From Terriglobia bacterium (GTDB lineage Bacteria; Acidobacteriota; Terriglobia; Bryobacterales; Bryobacteraceae): 36,830 bases of DNA. Numbering within the stretch: the first letter of the stretch is position 1; each line of letters opens with the position of its first letter. Shown in pieces: positions 9,385 through 17,198 of the stretch. The notes below the pieces were generated by a model. That model was not told the DNA's origin, ran no database searches, and was given only the letters and a program-made list of their open reading frames with translations. The DNA lies in contig PSRJ01000145.1 of assembly GCA_003175985.1 (NCBI GenBank), positions 1-36,830 on the forward strand, in the 5' to 3' direction. Made by a program: the position numbers and the translations under genes.

Positions 9385-11433
9385 ATGGCGAGTATGCAAA
9401 ACGTTGTTGGCCTCACCGCCGTATTGGTTGTGATGGGAAGTCTTCCGGCGAGGGCCCAGCAACCCAGTGCGAATGGCGAGTGGCGCACTTACGGCGGCGA
9501 CAAGGCATTCACTCGATATTCGCCGCTCGCACAAATCAACCGCGACAACGTCAAGGATCTGCGCGTGGCCTGGACCCGGCCGGCAGTCGATCCCATGATC
9601 AAAGATCAGTTTCCCGATTTAAGCCCTTCCAATTACTTCCGGGGAACTCCGATCGTCATCAACGGCGTACTGTATGCGCCCAACGGAGTCGGGCTCCTCG
9701 AGGCGTTTGACGCTGCGACCGGCAAGACCAGGTGGGTGCAGCAGCCTGTGGAGCCGACTTTGAAAGAGGCCGCGGGACAGAGCACGCGCGGTGTGGCGTA
9801 CTGGCGGAAAAACGAGCAAGAGCGCCTGGTTTCGATTCGGGGCGAATATCTTTACTCAATTGATCTCAAGACGGGTCAGCCCGACCGCAATTTTGGCGAC
9901 AACGGACGGGCGTGGCTAAACCGGCGCACTCCGGACGGAGCCGCCTATTTCGGTTTCCCGGGTCCATTCGTTGTGAATGATGTGATCGTAATCGGCGGAA
10001 ACGGCGGTGGAAAAGCCGGCGCCGGGTATGGCGACGGAGGATTCGAGGGAAAGTCCAAAGCCGAGGACATTCGAGGCTTTGATATTTTCACCGGCAAGCT
10101 CCTGTGGACCTTCCACGTTATGCCGCTTAAAGGGGAGCCGGGGTATGAGACTTGGGGCAAAGGATCGGCGGAGTTCGTCGGGAACATGGCGGCATGGGCT
10201 TCGATGACTGCGGATGAGGACCTCGGCTCCGTTTATATTCCGCTGACGGCGCCGACCGCATCGCACTACGGCGGCCACAGGCCAGGCAAGAACCTGTATT
10301 CCGATAGCCTCGTGTGCTTGAACGCCAAGACCGGGAAACTGGTCTGGCACTATCAGCTCATCCATCATGACCTGTGGGAATACGATGCGGCCACACCGCC
10401 GGTCCTCGCCGATCTGACAGTAGCGGGCAAAAGGATCAAGGCAGTCATCGCGTCAAACAAGACCGGGTTCTTGTACGTCTTCGATCGGGTTAGCGGCCAG
10501 CCCGTATGGCCGATCGAAGAGAGAGCGGTTCCCAAGTCGGCGGTGCCGGGCGAGGAAGCATGGCCCACTCAGCCGTTCCCCACCAAGCCGCCACCGTACG
10601 ATCGTCAAGGATTCACTGAAGCAGACCTGATCGACTTCACGCCGGAGTTGCACAAGCGGGCTCTGGAAATCGTCAGTCATTATGTGATGGGCCCGCTGTT
10701 CACGCCTCCGTCTTTGAGAAGCGAAGACCCCGAGGGAAATCGTGGCACGCTGGTTCTTCCAGGTGGATGGGGTTCGGGGAACTGGAACACGGGCGCTTTG
10801 GACCCCGAAACCGGGATGTATTACGCCGTTTCCATGACCCAGGCGGGGTCGTTTGGCGTTCTGAGGAATCCGGACGCGGAGAGTCCGTTGTTATACGGCT
10901 TCCCGGAGGGAGGGCGGAATCAACAGCAACGCCAGCAGGCTTCGGTTGAACAGCGGCCCGCGGAACCACTGCTGCCGGGTCAGGTGCCCGATCAACCGAG
11001 ACCGAATGCTCTGAGCATTGACGGACTGCCGATCGTGAAGCCGCCTTATGGCCGCATCACAGCTTTCGATATGAACAAGGGGACGATCGTGTGGATAAGC
11101 GCCAACGGTGACGGGCCACGAAATCATCCCTTGTTGAAGGATCTCAATCTGCCACCGTTGGGCAATATCGGCCGCCCGGCCGCGTTGGTGACGAAATCGC
11201 TGCTCATTGTGGGCGACAGCAGTGATGCGGTGATGGGGCAGGCGGGCATCTCAGGCCCCGCCAAGCTGCGTGCCTACGACAAGGCGAGCGGGAAAGTCAT
11301 TGCCCAATTGGACCTGCCCGCCGGCACTACTGGCGGGCCGATGACCTTTATGGCCGGCGGCAAGCAGTATCTTGTGGTTCCCGTTGGGGGAAGAGGCTAC
11401 GGTGCGGGATGGATCGCGTTCGCGCTTCCGTAA
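9385..11433 (+). CDS. Secreted PQQ-dependent dehydrogenase (quinoprotein, glucose/alcohol-dehydrogenase-like)
   Basis: 682 residues with a signal peptide (cleavage after RAQ). An eight-bladed quinoprotein propeller is indicated by repeated A-x-D-x-x-T-G-K-x-x-W segments (AFDAATGKTRW, GFDIFTGKLLW, CLNAKTGKLVW) and by HHDLWEYD, characteristic of membrane-glucose-dehydrogenase-like enzymes. There are no N-terminal membrane helices, no vicinal-cysteine ring and no C-terminal haem domain, so a soluble periplasmic enzyme that needs a separate cytochrome is expected; that gene overlaps its 3' end. A GGAGG ribosome site lies at about 9371-9375. The substrate is open: sugars, alcohols or other polyols. 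No PQQ biosynthesis genes are in the window, so the cofactor must come from elsewhere in the genome or from outside. Confidence 0.88.
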   Translation: MASMQNVVGLTAVLVVMGSLPARAQQPSANGEWRTYGGDKAFTRYSPLAQINRDNVKDLRVAWTRPAVDPMIKDQFPDLSPSNYFRGTPIVINGVLYAPNGVGLLEAFDAATGKTRWVQQPVEPTLKEAAGQSTRGVAYWRKNEQERLVSIRGEYLYSIDLKTGQPDRNFGDNGRAWLNRRTPDGAAYFGFPGPFVVNDVIVIGGNGGGKAGAGYGDGGFEGKSKAEDIRGFDIFTGKLLWTFHVMPLKGEPGYETWGKGSAEFVGNMAAWASMTADEDLGSVYIPLTAPTASHYGGHRPGKNLYSDSLVCLNAKTGKLVWHYQLIHHDLWEYDAATPPVLADLTVAGKRIKAVIASNKTGFLYVFDRVSGQPVWPIEERAVPKSAVPGEEAWPTQPFPTKPPPYDRQGFTEADLIDFTPELHKRALEIVSHYVMGPLFTPPSLRSEDPEGNRGTLVLPGGWGSGNWNTGALDPETGMYYAVSMTQAGSFGVLRNPDAESPLLYGFPEGGRNQQQRQQASVEQRPAEPLLPGQVPDQPRPNALSIDGLPIVKPPYGRITAFDMNKGTIVWISANGDGPRNHPLLKDLNLPPLGNIGRPAALVTKSLLIVGDSSDAVMGQAGISGPAKLRAYDKASGKVIAQLDLPAGTTGGPMTFMAGGKQYLVVPVGGRGYGAGWIAFALP

Positions 11434-11807
11434 TCGCCTGCCTGCTTATGGGAGCAGTTCTGGCCGCGGCGGAGTCGGGTGCTTTTTCGCCTGAGCAAGC
11501 CAGGCATGGGGAGATGCTGTTCGGCGACAAGTGCGCCGCCTGTCATGGCAACAAATTGGAAGGCGGACAAGAGGCGCCCCCGCTAAAAGGCGAGGAGTTC
11601 TGGTCTGAGTGGGACCAAAAGACCGCCCGGGCGATCTACAGCCGCATCATCAGTACGATGCCCCCCGACAGCCCCGGGAGCTTGGAGGAGAAGGAGGTCA
11701 TCGATATCCTGGCGTTTGTACTCCGGGAAAATGGCTTGCCTCCGGGAACCAGAACGATCGAGCACGCCGGCGAGTTGAACGAGATCAAACTCCAGCGGCC
11801 AAGGTAG
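11409..11807 (+). CDS. Mono-haem class I cytochrome c, electron acceptor of the PQQ dehydrogenase
   Basis: 132 residues. The N-terminal hydrophobic stretch (ASVIACLLMGAVLAAA) is a signal peptide. The haem-binding motif is C42-A-A-C45-H46, and TMPPDSPGSL supplies the likely axial methionine. The start at ATG 11409 overlaps the last 25 bases of the dehydrogenase gene; a shorter start at 11448 would lose much of the signal peptide. This tight coupling, plus the lack of a haem domain in the quinoprotein, points to a dedicated electron-accepting subunit or partner in the periplasm. It converges on the five-haem cytochrome with only three bases between the stops. Confidence 0.88.
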   Translation: MDRVRASVIACLLMGAVLAAAESGAFSPEQARHGEMLFGDKCAACHGNKLEGGQEAPPLKGEEFWSEWDQKTARAIYSRIISTMPPDSPGSLEEKEVIDILAFVLRENGLPPGTRTIEHAGELNEIKLQRPR

Positions 11808-11810
11808 CCA

Positions 11811-12295
11811 CTATTTACCTTCGTGGCAGAACTCGCAGCCGGTCGGTGCCTGGCGTTGCTTATGGCAAGCCATGCAGCCGGACATGTTGGTTACCTCGGA
11901 AATACGGACTATTCGGTCCATCTGCGCAACATCGCCGTGGCAGTCCTGACATTTGAGGCCTGCGCCCAGGTGCGAGCGGTGGCTCCAATACACGCCCGCG
12001 GCCACCGCGTAAACGCGGATCCACGGAATAGGCTCTTTGGCCCTATCAGACGCGGCCAGCCGTTGAATTGCGGGTTTGTCTTTCGCGATGGAGGAGTGAC
12101 ATCCCATGCATTTGGCGGAAACCGGCAGCGTCATATGCTCGCCCGGATCGGGATTGGGATGGCAATCCTGGCATTTCATCCCAGTCAGAGCGTGAACTTA
12201 TGGCTGAAGGAGAGTGGCTGATCGGGCGGCTCCGCGCACAGTGTTCCGCTGTAGAGGACTGCTGCCAATACAATGAGAATCTTACGTGAGGCCAT
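11811..12295 (-). CDS. Five-haem c-type cytochrome, apparently split by a -1 frameshift near 12193-12198
   Basis: The continuous open part (ATG at 12179, 122 residues) carries five CxxCH motifs: residues 3-7, 24-28, 77-81, 102-106 and 115-119. Additional histidines could be distal ligands, as in cytochrome c3/c7-like proteins. This frame alone has no signal peptide. Upstream in another minus-strand frame, an ATG at 12293-12295 begins MASRKILIVLAAVLYSG, a clear signal peptide, running on to PLSFSHK. Adding one base after the Lys codon would join it to HALTG just before the first haem motif (116 bases, one short of 39 codons). The intact gene would have about 161 residues and would start inside the 3' end of the SpdH-like gene, so it is probably its electron acceptor. 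The break may be a sequencing error or a real mutation. Confidence 0.82.
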
Positions 12296-14156
12296 TCAAG
12301 ACCAGTAGTTCCTGAACCGCGCGATGAGCTTCGTCGATGGCCTGATTGGTAAAGGCTGCCGCCCCGGCATCGGCATTGGCGATGGCGACACGGCCGAATC
12401 GCTGCCTGCCCAGAATGTGAGGCCTCTGTTCCGGCGGAACGTCGGGATCGGCCAAGCTATCGTAGGTGTAAGCATATCCGTATGGCCAGCGGTTTACGGT
12501 GATCGCGACGATGTCCTGCACCGGATCAAATCCTCCGGGCGCGAGCATACGCGCGAGTTGTTCGCGAATTTTTCGTTCGAAATCCGCGAAACTCATGGAA
12601 AGGAGTTCTTGCTGCCCCGCCTGATTCTGCTCTTTGCGCGGCAGCCCCGGCTTGTTGGGGTTTCGCACTAAGTGCACCAGAATCGGTTCTTCCGGAGAGG
12701 TAACGCCGCGGTAGCCGCCGACCGTCGAACCGGGATCCAGAGAACAGGCCGGGTGATACATGCCTGGCGCGCTGATCCGGGAGACTCCGAGTTTCTGAAA
12801 TGCGGTCCAGTTGCGGATCAGAACGTTCGTATACATCATCGGCACTTTGACGGAATAGGCGAGCGCGTGCTTTTGGGATTCCGGAATCTCCGGCAGCAGC
12901 CACGGGATCAAAGCGTTGTAGCACGCCAGGACGCAGTTGCGGGCCCGCACTGCTTCGGCCTTGCCGCCTCGCATGTAGGCAATTCTCACGCTGCGTGGCG
13001 CTGCCCCAGGTCCTTCGTTCTCTACCCGAACGACCGGGCTGTTGAGACGGATGCGCATGTTCGCGTTCGCCTGGTCGAGCTTTTCGTAGGTCAATTTGGC
13101 GCCCACCACGGTGTTCATCGATTGCTTGCCCGGAAAAGCGCCGGGAATCAGCTTGCCTACGAGCAACCGGGCAATGGAAGCGTTGCCGTCGGGGAAGTGA
13201 AACAGGTAAGAGCCCTCGTTGAATCGCTCCTCAAATTTGAGACCTAGCCCGTTGAAGCCGGCCGCACCCCTCTCGGCGGCCTCGAGAGCCGGCGTCGTGT
13301 CGACCCTCTTATTGTTGCGGCCGCCATTGCCCAGGAAGAACGCGATGGCGCCAGAGTCTATTTTGGCGACGTTGAGCAGATAATCCTGATAGCTCATCTT
13401 CGCCAGCGCGGACCGCTTGTGTTCAGGGCTCATGCCCGCCATGTAATCCGGATTCTTGCCGTGGATACGAATCAGATCTTTGCGGGCGGCGTCGGACAAC
13501 GGCGCCTTCTCGAAAAAAGAAGGCTGACGGGGGTTGCCGACCACCAGCCGGTCCTCGGCGAAGTACTCCTTGTCGAAGAACGTTCCCGCGGCCAACCCAT
13601 ATTTCGCTTCCAAATCCCGATTTGAGAAATCGGAATTCCGCTCGACCTCGACACCTAAGTCCTTAACAAGCTGCTTCGCGGTGAAGCTGTAGGGATACGG
13701 GGTGGCGATTCCCATCGTGCCACCATAGCCAATGAACGTTTTTCCCTGGAAATGAAATTCGTTGCGCTTCGCGTGCCCGCCCATGTCGTCGTGGTTGTCC
13801 AGGACCAGGATGCGCTGATCCTCTCCCAGCGCCATTCGCCAAAAGTACGCAGCGGAGAGTCCCGAGATTCCGCCGCCCACGACAACCAGGTCGTACTCTT
13901 CGCGGACTTCGCTTTGGGGCGCCGGGAACCTCTCGTACGCACCGGCGCGAATACGTTCGAACTCGGCGACTGCTGCCGGATACTGGCCGCGCAGACCGGT
14001 TCGCAGAGGCGGGTAGTCCTCGTTATTCGCCTGTGCGCGCGCCTGCCGCGTCCCCGTCAGCAGCGCGCCGGAGAGCCCGACGGCGACACCGTTCAGGAAG
14101 TCGCGCCGCGCAATCGGCCGGTCCATTCCCAACTGATGATCGGAGAAGTTCTGCAT
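12282..14156 (-). CDS. spdH: Spermidine dehydrogenase-like FAD oxidoreductase, Tat-exported (paralog 1)
   Basis: 624 residues from the ATG at 14156 (two upstream GTG codons are also in frame). R17-R18-D-F-L-N-G at the N-terminus is a Tat signal. After it come YPPLRTGLRG and the FAD dinucleotide-binding motif GGGISG (94-99), then LDNHDDMGGHAKRNEF, all as in the SpdH family. Characterised SpdH binds FAD and haem and cleaves spermidine to 1,3-diaminopropane and 4-aminobutanal in the envelope. The length matches the family (about 620). Downstream, overlapping by 14 bases, is the frameshifted five-haem cytochrome, a likely electron acceptor. It is transcribed away from TonB receptor 2 across a 208-base divergent spacer. 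Family membership is recognised from memory of the motif pattern; substrate identity in this lineage is unproven. Confidence 0.82.
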   Translation of the reverse strand: MQNFSDHQLGMDRPIARRDFLNGVAVGLSGALLTGTRQARAQANNEDYPPLRTGLRGQYPAAVAEFERIRAGAYERFPAPQSEVREEYDLVVVGGGISGLSAAYFWRMALGEDQRILVLDNHDDMGGHAKRNEFHFQGKTFIGYGGTMGIATPYPYSFTAKQLVKDLGVEVERNSDFSNRDLEAKYGLAAGTFFDKEYFAEDRLVVGNPRQPSFFEKAPLSDAARKDLIRIHGKNPDYMAGMSPEHKRSALAKMSYQDYLLNVAKIDSGAIAFFLGNGGRNNKRVDTTPALEAAERGAAGFNGLGLKFEERFNEGSYLFHFPDGNASIARLLVGKLIPGAFPGKQSMNTVVGAKLTYEKLDQANANMRIRLNSPVVRVENEGPGAAPRSVRIAYMRGGKAEAVRARNCVLACYNALIPWLLPEIPESQKHALAYSVKVPMMYTNVLIRNWTAFQKLGVSRISAPGMYHPACSLDPGSTVGGYRGVTSPEEPILVHLVRNPNKPGLPRKEQNQAGQQELLSMSFADFERKIREQLARMLAPGGFDPVQDIVAITVNRWPYGYAYTYDSLADPDVPPEQRPHILGRQRFGRVAIANADAGAAAFTNQAIDEAHRAVQELLVLNGLT

Positions 14157-14284
14157 TATCACCACCAGTCCTGCACTTCGAACCTTACATTTTTCCTGCG
14201 GTCTTGCTGGAGCGTACTACGTGGTCTCAAATGGTGTCAATGGCCTTGTTCCCGGTTATCGGGCCGATCAATTTTCCCGATACG

Positions 14285-14313
14285 TTGACAGGGTCCCACC
14301 CTCAGGGTACACT
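14285..14313 (+). promoter_or_regulatory. Sigma70-like promoter for TonB receptor 2, with AGGGT/ACCCT dyad
   Basis: TTGACA at 14285-14290, a 17-base spacer and TACACT at 14308-14313. Overlapping the spacer is AGGGT-CCC-ACCCT (14290-14302), followed by a third AGGGT copy at 14304-14308, a plausible repressor or activator site. It differs from the CAAC-N8-GTT dyad of the other two receptor promoters. Confidence 0.55.
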
Positions 14314-14364
14314 CTCATAAACCTGCAAGGTTAAAAGAAACCAGAATGACAATCGAGGTGGAAC

Positions 14365-17190
14365 GTGAAATTTGAATGCTTGCAGCGATCCGGGCGCAGA
14401 GCCCTCCTCCTCGTCCTGGGCCTGCTGCCGATCGTGGCCTTTGCCCAGACCGACACGACCTCCGGCGCGATCTCCGGAACTGTTACGGACGCCACGCACG
14501 CCGTCCTGCCAGCCGTCACGGTCCGGCTCTCCGGAACCGCGGTGATGGGCACACCTGCGACGATGACGGACTCCAATGGGTATTACCGGTTTGCGACGCT
14601 TTCGCCCGGCGACTACACCGTGGTGTTTGAAGCGAACGGATTCGGCACCGTCACCCGGGAACGGATTCATATCAGTTTGGGCTTTACCGCCGCATTGAAT
14701 GTCGAGATGAGGCCAGGGAGTGTTGCCGAGAGCATTACGGTGGCGGGAGACGCCCCCGTCATCGACGTGCAAGCGAACAATGTCACGACCAGTTTGGATG
14801 CGCAGAAGCTGAGCTCGCTGCCGGGCTCGCGTGATTTTTGGGCCGTGATCGGGCAGGTCCCGGCAGTGGCGATGCCGCGCCTGGATGTGGGCGGGAGCAA
14901 CGCTCTCACGCAGCAGCCTTATACGGCCTATGGCCTCACTAGCGCGGGCGGCGTAAACCGCGGAGAAATCGAAGGCATTATGGTCAACGAAGGAGCCGGC
15001 GGTGGCGGTAGCGATTTCTACTACACGGATTACGGCGCCATGGCGGAGGTCTCGGTGAATGCGGTTGGCAACACCGCCCAGATGCCCAATCCGGGCGTCC
15101 TGACGCAATTCATTGTAAAGACCGGAGGCAACCAGTATCACGGCGATGTCTATTTCGATTACGAAAACGACAGCCTCGAGGCGACCAACATCGATTCGGG
15201 GCAGATCGCCAAGGGACTATCCGGCAGCAAGGTCCTTTCCGTGTATGATCTCAACCGCCTCAGCACGTTCCGTGACTTCAACGCCGATCTTGGCGGTTAT
15301 ATTATTAAGGACAAGCTATGGTGGTACGGAGCATACCGTTACACCGTAACCGACCAGCGTTATCCCACATTGCTGGACGATATCCAACACACCTGGGCCC
15401 CGGTCTACACCGGCAAAGCGACATACAATTTCAACGCAAAGCATCGGCTGATCGGGTTTTATCAGCACGAAAACAAGTTGCAGCCGGATTATCTGGGCGC
15501 GATTTTCATAGCCGGAGGCCGTGCCACACCGGCGTTGATGACGCAGAACACCGTTTGGAATTCGCGCTTTCCGCTATTCGTATGGAAAGCGGAATATGAA
15601 TGGATCATCACTCCGAGTCTCCTGTTGCAGGTTCGCACGGGTCAATATCATTCCAATTGGTTGCGCACGGGCAAGAGCACGGATTTCCGTACCGAGGACC
15701 TTGGCAATAACATCGTCACGGGTGGTCTTTACGCCACCAATCTTCTTCGCAGCCGGCCGCAAGTCAACGGCTCGCTCAGTTACACCAAGACTGGCTGGGC
15801 GGGCACCCACAATTTCAAGTTCGGCGGCGAATACATGCGGGACACGCTGGAACAGCCTTTCGGCCCATTTCCGAACGCCTGCAATTGCGTCTCGATTTTC
15901 AATAACGGTGTGCCGCTTCAGGTATATCTGTATCAGAGCAATGTGTCGCGGAACGGCCTCGCGACGACATCGTTTTACCTGAACGACACCTGGCAGATCC
16001 AGCGGCGCCTTACCATTAACGTCGGGATTCGCTTTGACCGCAACCGTGCTTTCCTACCGGACCAAACCGGTCCCGGCTCACAGCAGTTTCGCGCTAACGA
16101 CACCCTGGTGGCGTTCAACACTTGGGGGCCGCGCTTCGGGGTCGCATACGATCTTACCGGTAAAGGCAAAACGGTCGTGAAGACGAGCTTCGGTCAATTC
16201 TACTTGTATCCCGGCGCCGACTTTGCCACCTCGGCGAATCCCAACCCGCCTGGCTGGTACAAGCAATATGCCTGGACGGATGCTAATGCGAACGGCCACT
16301 GGGATGCCGGGGAAGAAGGCCGCGTCATCTCCGTTTTGGGAGGCACTGCCAGCACTGCGCTCGATCCCCACCTTCGCAATACCTACACGCTGCAGGGTAC
16401 TGGATACGTGGAGCACCAGGTGGCGAGCAACTTCGCGATCCGCACCGGCTTCGTCTGGAACGGGCGCCGCGAGGTGCGCGGCAACATCAATGTGAATCGT
16501 CCGTTTGGTGCTTACAATGTCCCGGTTACCGTGACTGACCCCGGTCCAAACGGCAAGACGCCCGGCAATACGTTCACCGCTTACGCGCTCGCGCCCAGCG
16601 CGCTTGCGCTTTCGCCGGTAAACATCACCACGAATCTTCCCGCCAACAGCAATTACTACACGTGGGAAATCACCGCCACCAAACGGGATACCGGCGGACG
16701 CTGGACGTTGCTGGGTAGCTTTGCCAAGACGTGGAGCCGTGAGACCGCCATCGGCGCGGGGTCCTCGTTCACACCGAACAGCCTCATTAACACGATCGAG
16801 GGAAAGAACGAGTACACCAACTGGCAAGGGAAGATCAACTTGAGCCTGCGCGCAAAATGGGCGATTCAATTTACTCCCGTGCTGCGTGTTCAGTCAGGCG
16901 TACCCTTTGGACGAACTTTCGTGTCCGCGCTGAACTACGGCAGCGCAACCATACTGGCGGAGCCGTTCGGCTCGGAACGGACGGCACACATCGCTTTGTT
17001 CGACGTCAGGACGGAAAAGGTCTTCCGCATCAAGGAACGCATTTCGCTAGCCGGGTTTTTCGATGTTTATAATGTCTTCAACACGAACGCGGAGCAAGCA
17101 GTGGCCACCAACTCGGGCAGTTCGTTCTTGCGTCCCTCCGCAATCACCCCGCCGCGCATCGCACGGCTCGGCGTGAAATTTCAGTTTTGA
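14365..17190 (+). CDS. Oar-type TonB-dependent outer-membrane receptor 2
   Basis: 941 residues from a GTG start at 14365; GAGG at 14355-14358 is correctly spaced. Signal peptide (RRALLLVLGLLPIVAFAQ), regulatory-like beta-sandwich (about 30-115), plug domain (about 120-260) and beta-barrel ending in Phe (VKFQF). The plug carries SSLPGSRDFW in place of the LPLNGR motif of receptor 1, and the barrel is about 200 residues shorter. One barrel loop, D639 to E651 (DANANGHWDAGEE), looks like an EF-hand-type calcium loop. The next gene, the second SpdH-like flavoprotein, starts eight bases after the stop, so the two form an operon. Polyamine or amine-containing polymer uptake would fit but is inference. 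Confidence 0.92.
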   Translation: MKFECLQRSGRRALLLVLGLLPIVAFAQTDTTSGAISGTVTDATHAVLPAVTVRLSGTAVMGTPATMTDSNGYYRFATLSPGDYTVVFEANGFGTVTRERIHISLGFTAALNVEMRPGSVAESITVAGDAPVIDVQANNVTTSLDAQKLSSLPGSRDFWAVIGQVPAVAMPRLDVGGSNALTQQPYTAYGLTSAGGVNRGEIEGIMVNEGAGGGGSDFYYTDYGAMAEVSVNAVGNTAQMPNPGVLTQFIVKTGGNQYHGDVYFDYENDSLEATNIDSGQIAKGLSGSKVLSVYDLNRLSTFRDFNADLGGYIIKDKLWWYGAYRYTVTDQRYPTLLDDIQHTWAPVYTGKATYNFNAKHRLIGFYQHENKLQPDYLGAIFIAGGRATPALMTQNTVWNSRFPLFVWKAEYEWIITPSLLLQVRTGQYHSNWLRTGKSTDFRTEDLGNNIVTGGLYATNLLRSRPQVNGSLSYTKTGWAGTHNFKFGGEYMRDTLEQPFGPFPNACNCVSIFNNGVPLQVYLYQSNVSRNGLATTSFYLNDTWQIQRRLTINVGIRFDRNRAFLPDQTGPGSQQFRANDTLVAFNTWGPRFGVAYDLTGKGKTVVKTSFGQFYLYPGADFATSANPNPPGWYKQYAWTDANANGHWDAGEEGRVISVLGGTASTALDPHLRNTYTLQGTGYVEHQVASNFAIRTGFVWNGRREVRGNINVNRPFGAYNVPVTVTDPGPNGKTPGNTFTAYALAPSALALSPVNITTNLPANSNYYTWEITATKRDTGGRWTLLGSFAKTWSRETAIGAGSSFTPNSLINTIEGKNEYTNWQGKINLSLRAKWAIQFTPVLRVQSGVPFGRTFVSALNYGSATILAEPFGSERTAHIALFDVRTEKVFRIKERISLAGFFDVYNVFNTNAEQAVATNSGSSFLRPSAITPPRIARLGVKFQF

Positions 17191-17198
17191 GGCGAATT

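Noticed and set aside
8763-9710. Open frame of 315 codons spanning the TonB receptor 1/PQQ dehydrogenase junction
   Set aside because: It overlaps two solid genes in another frame, lacks any motif and has a composition typical of frame-shifted GC-rich coding sequence.
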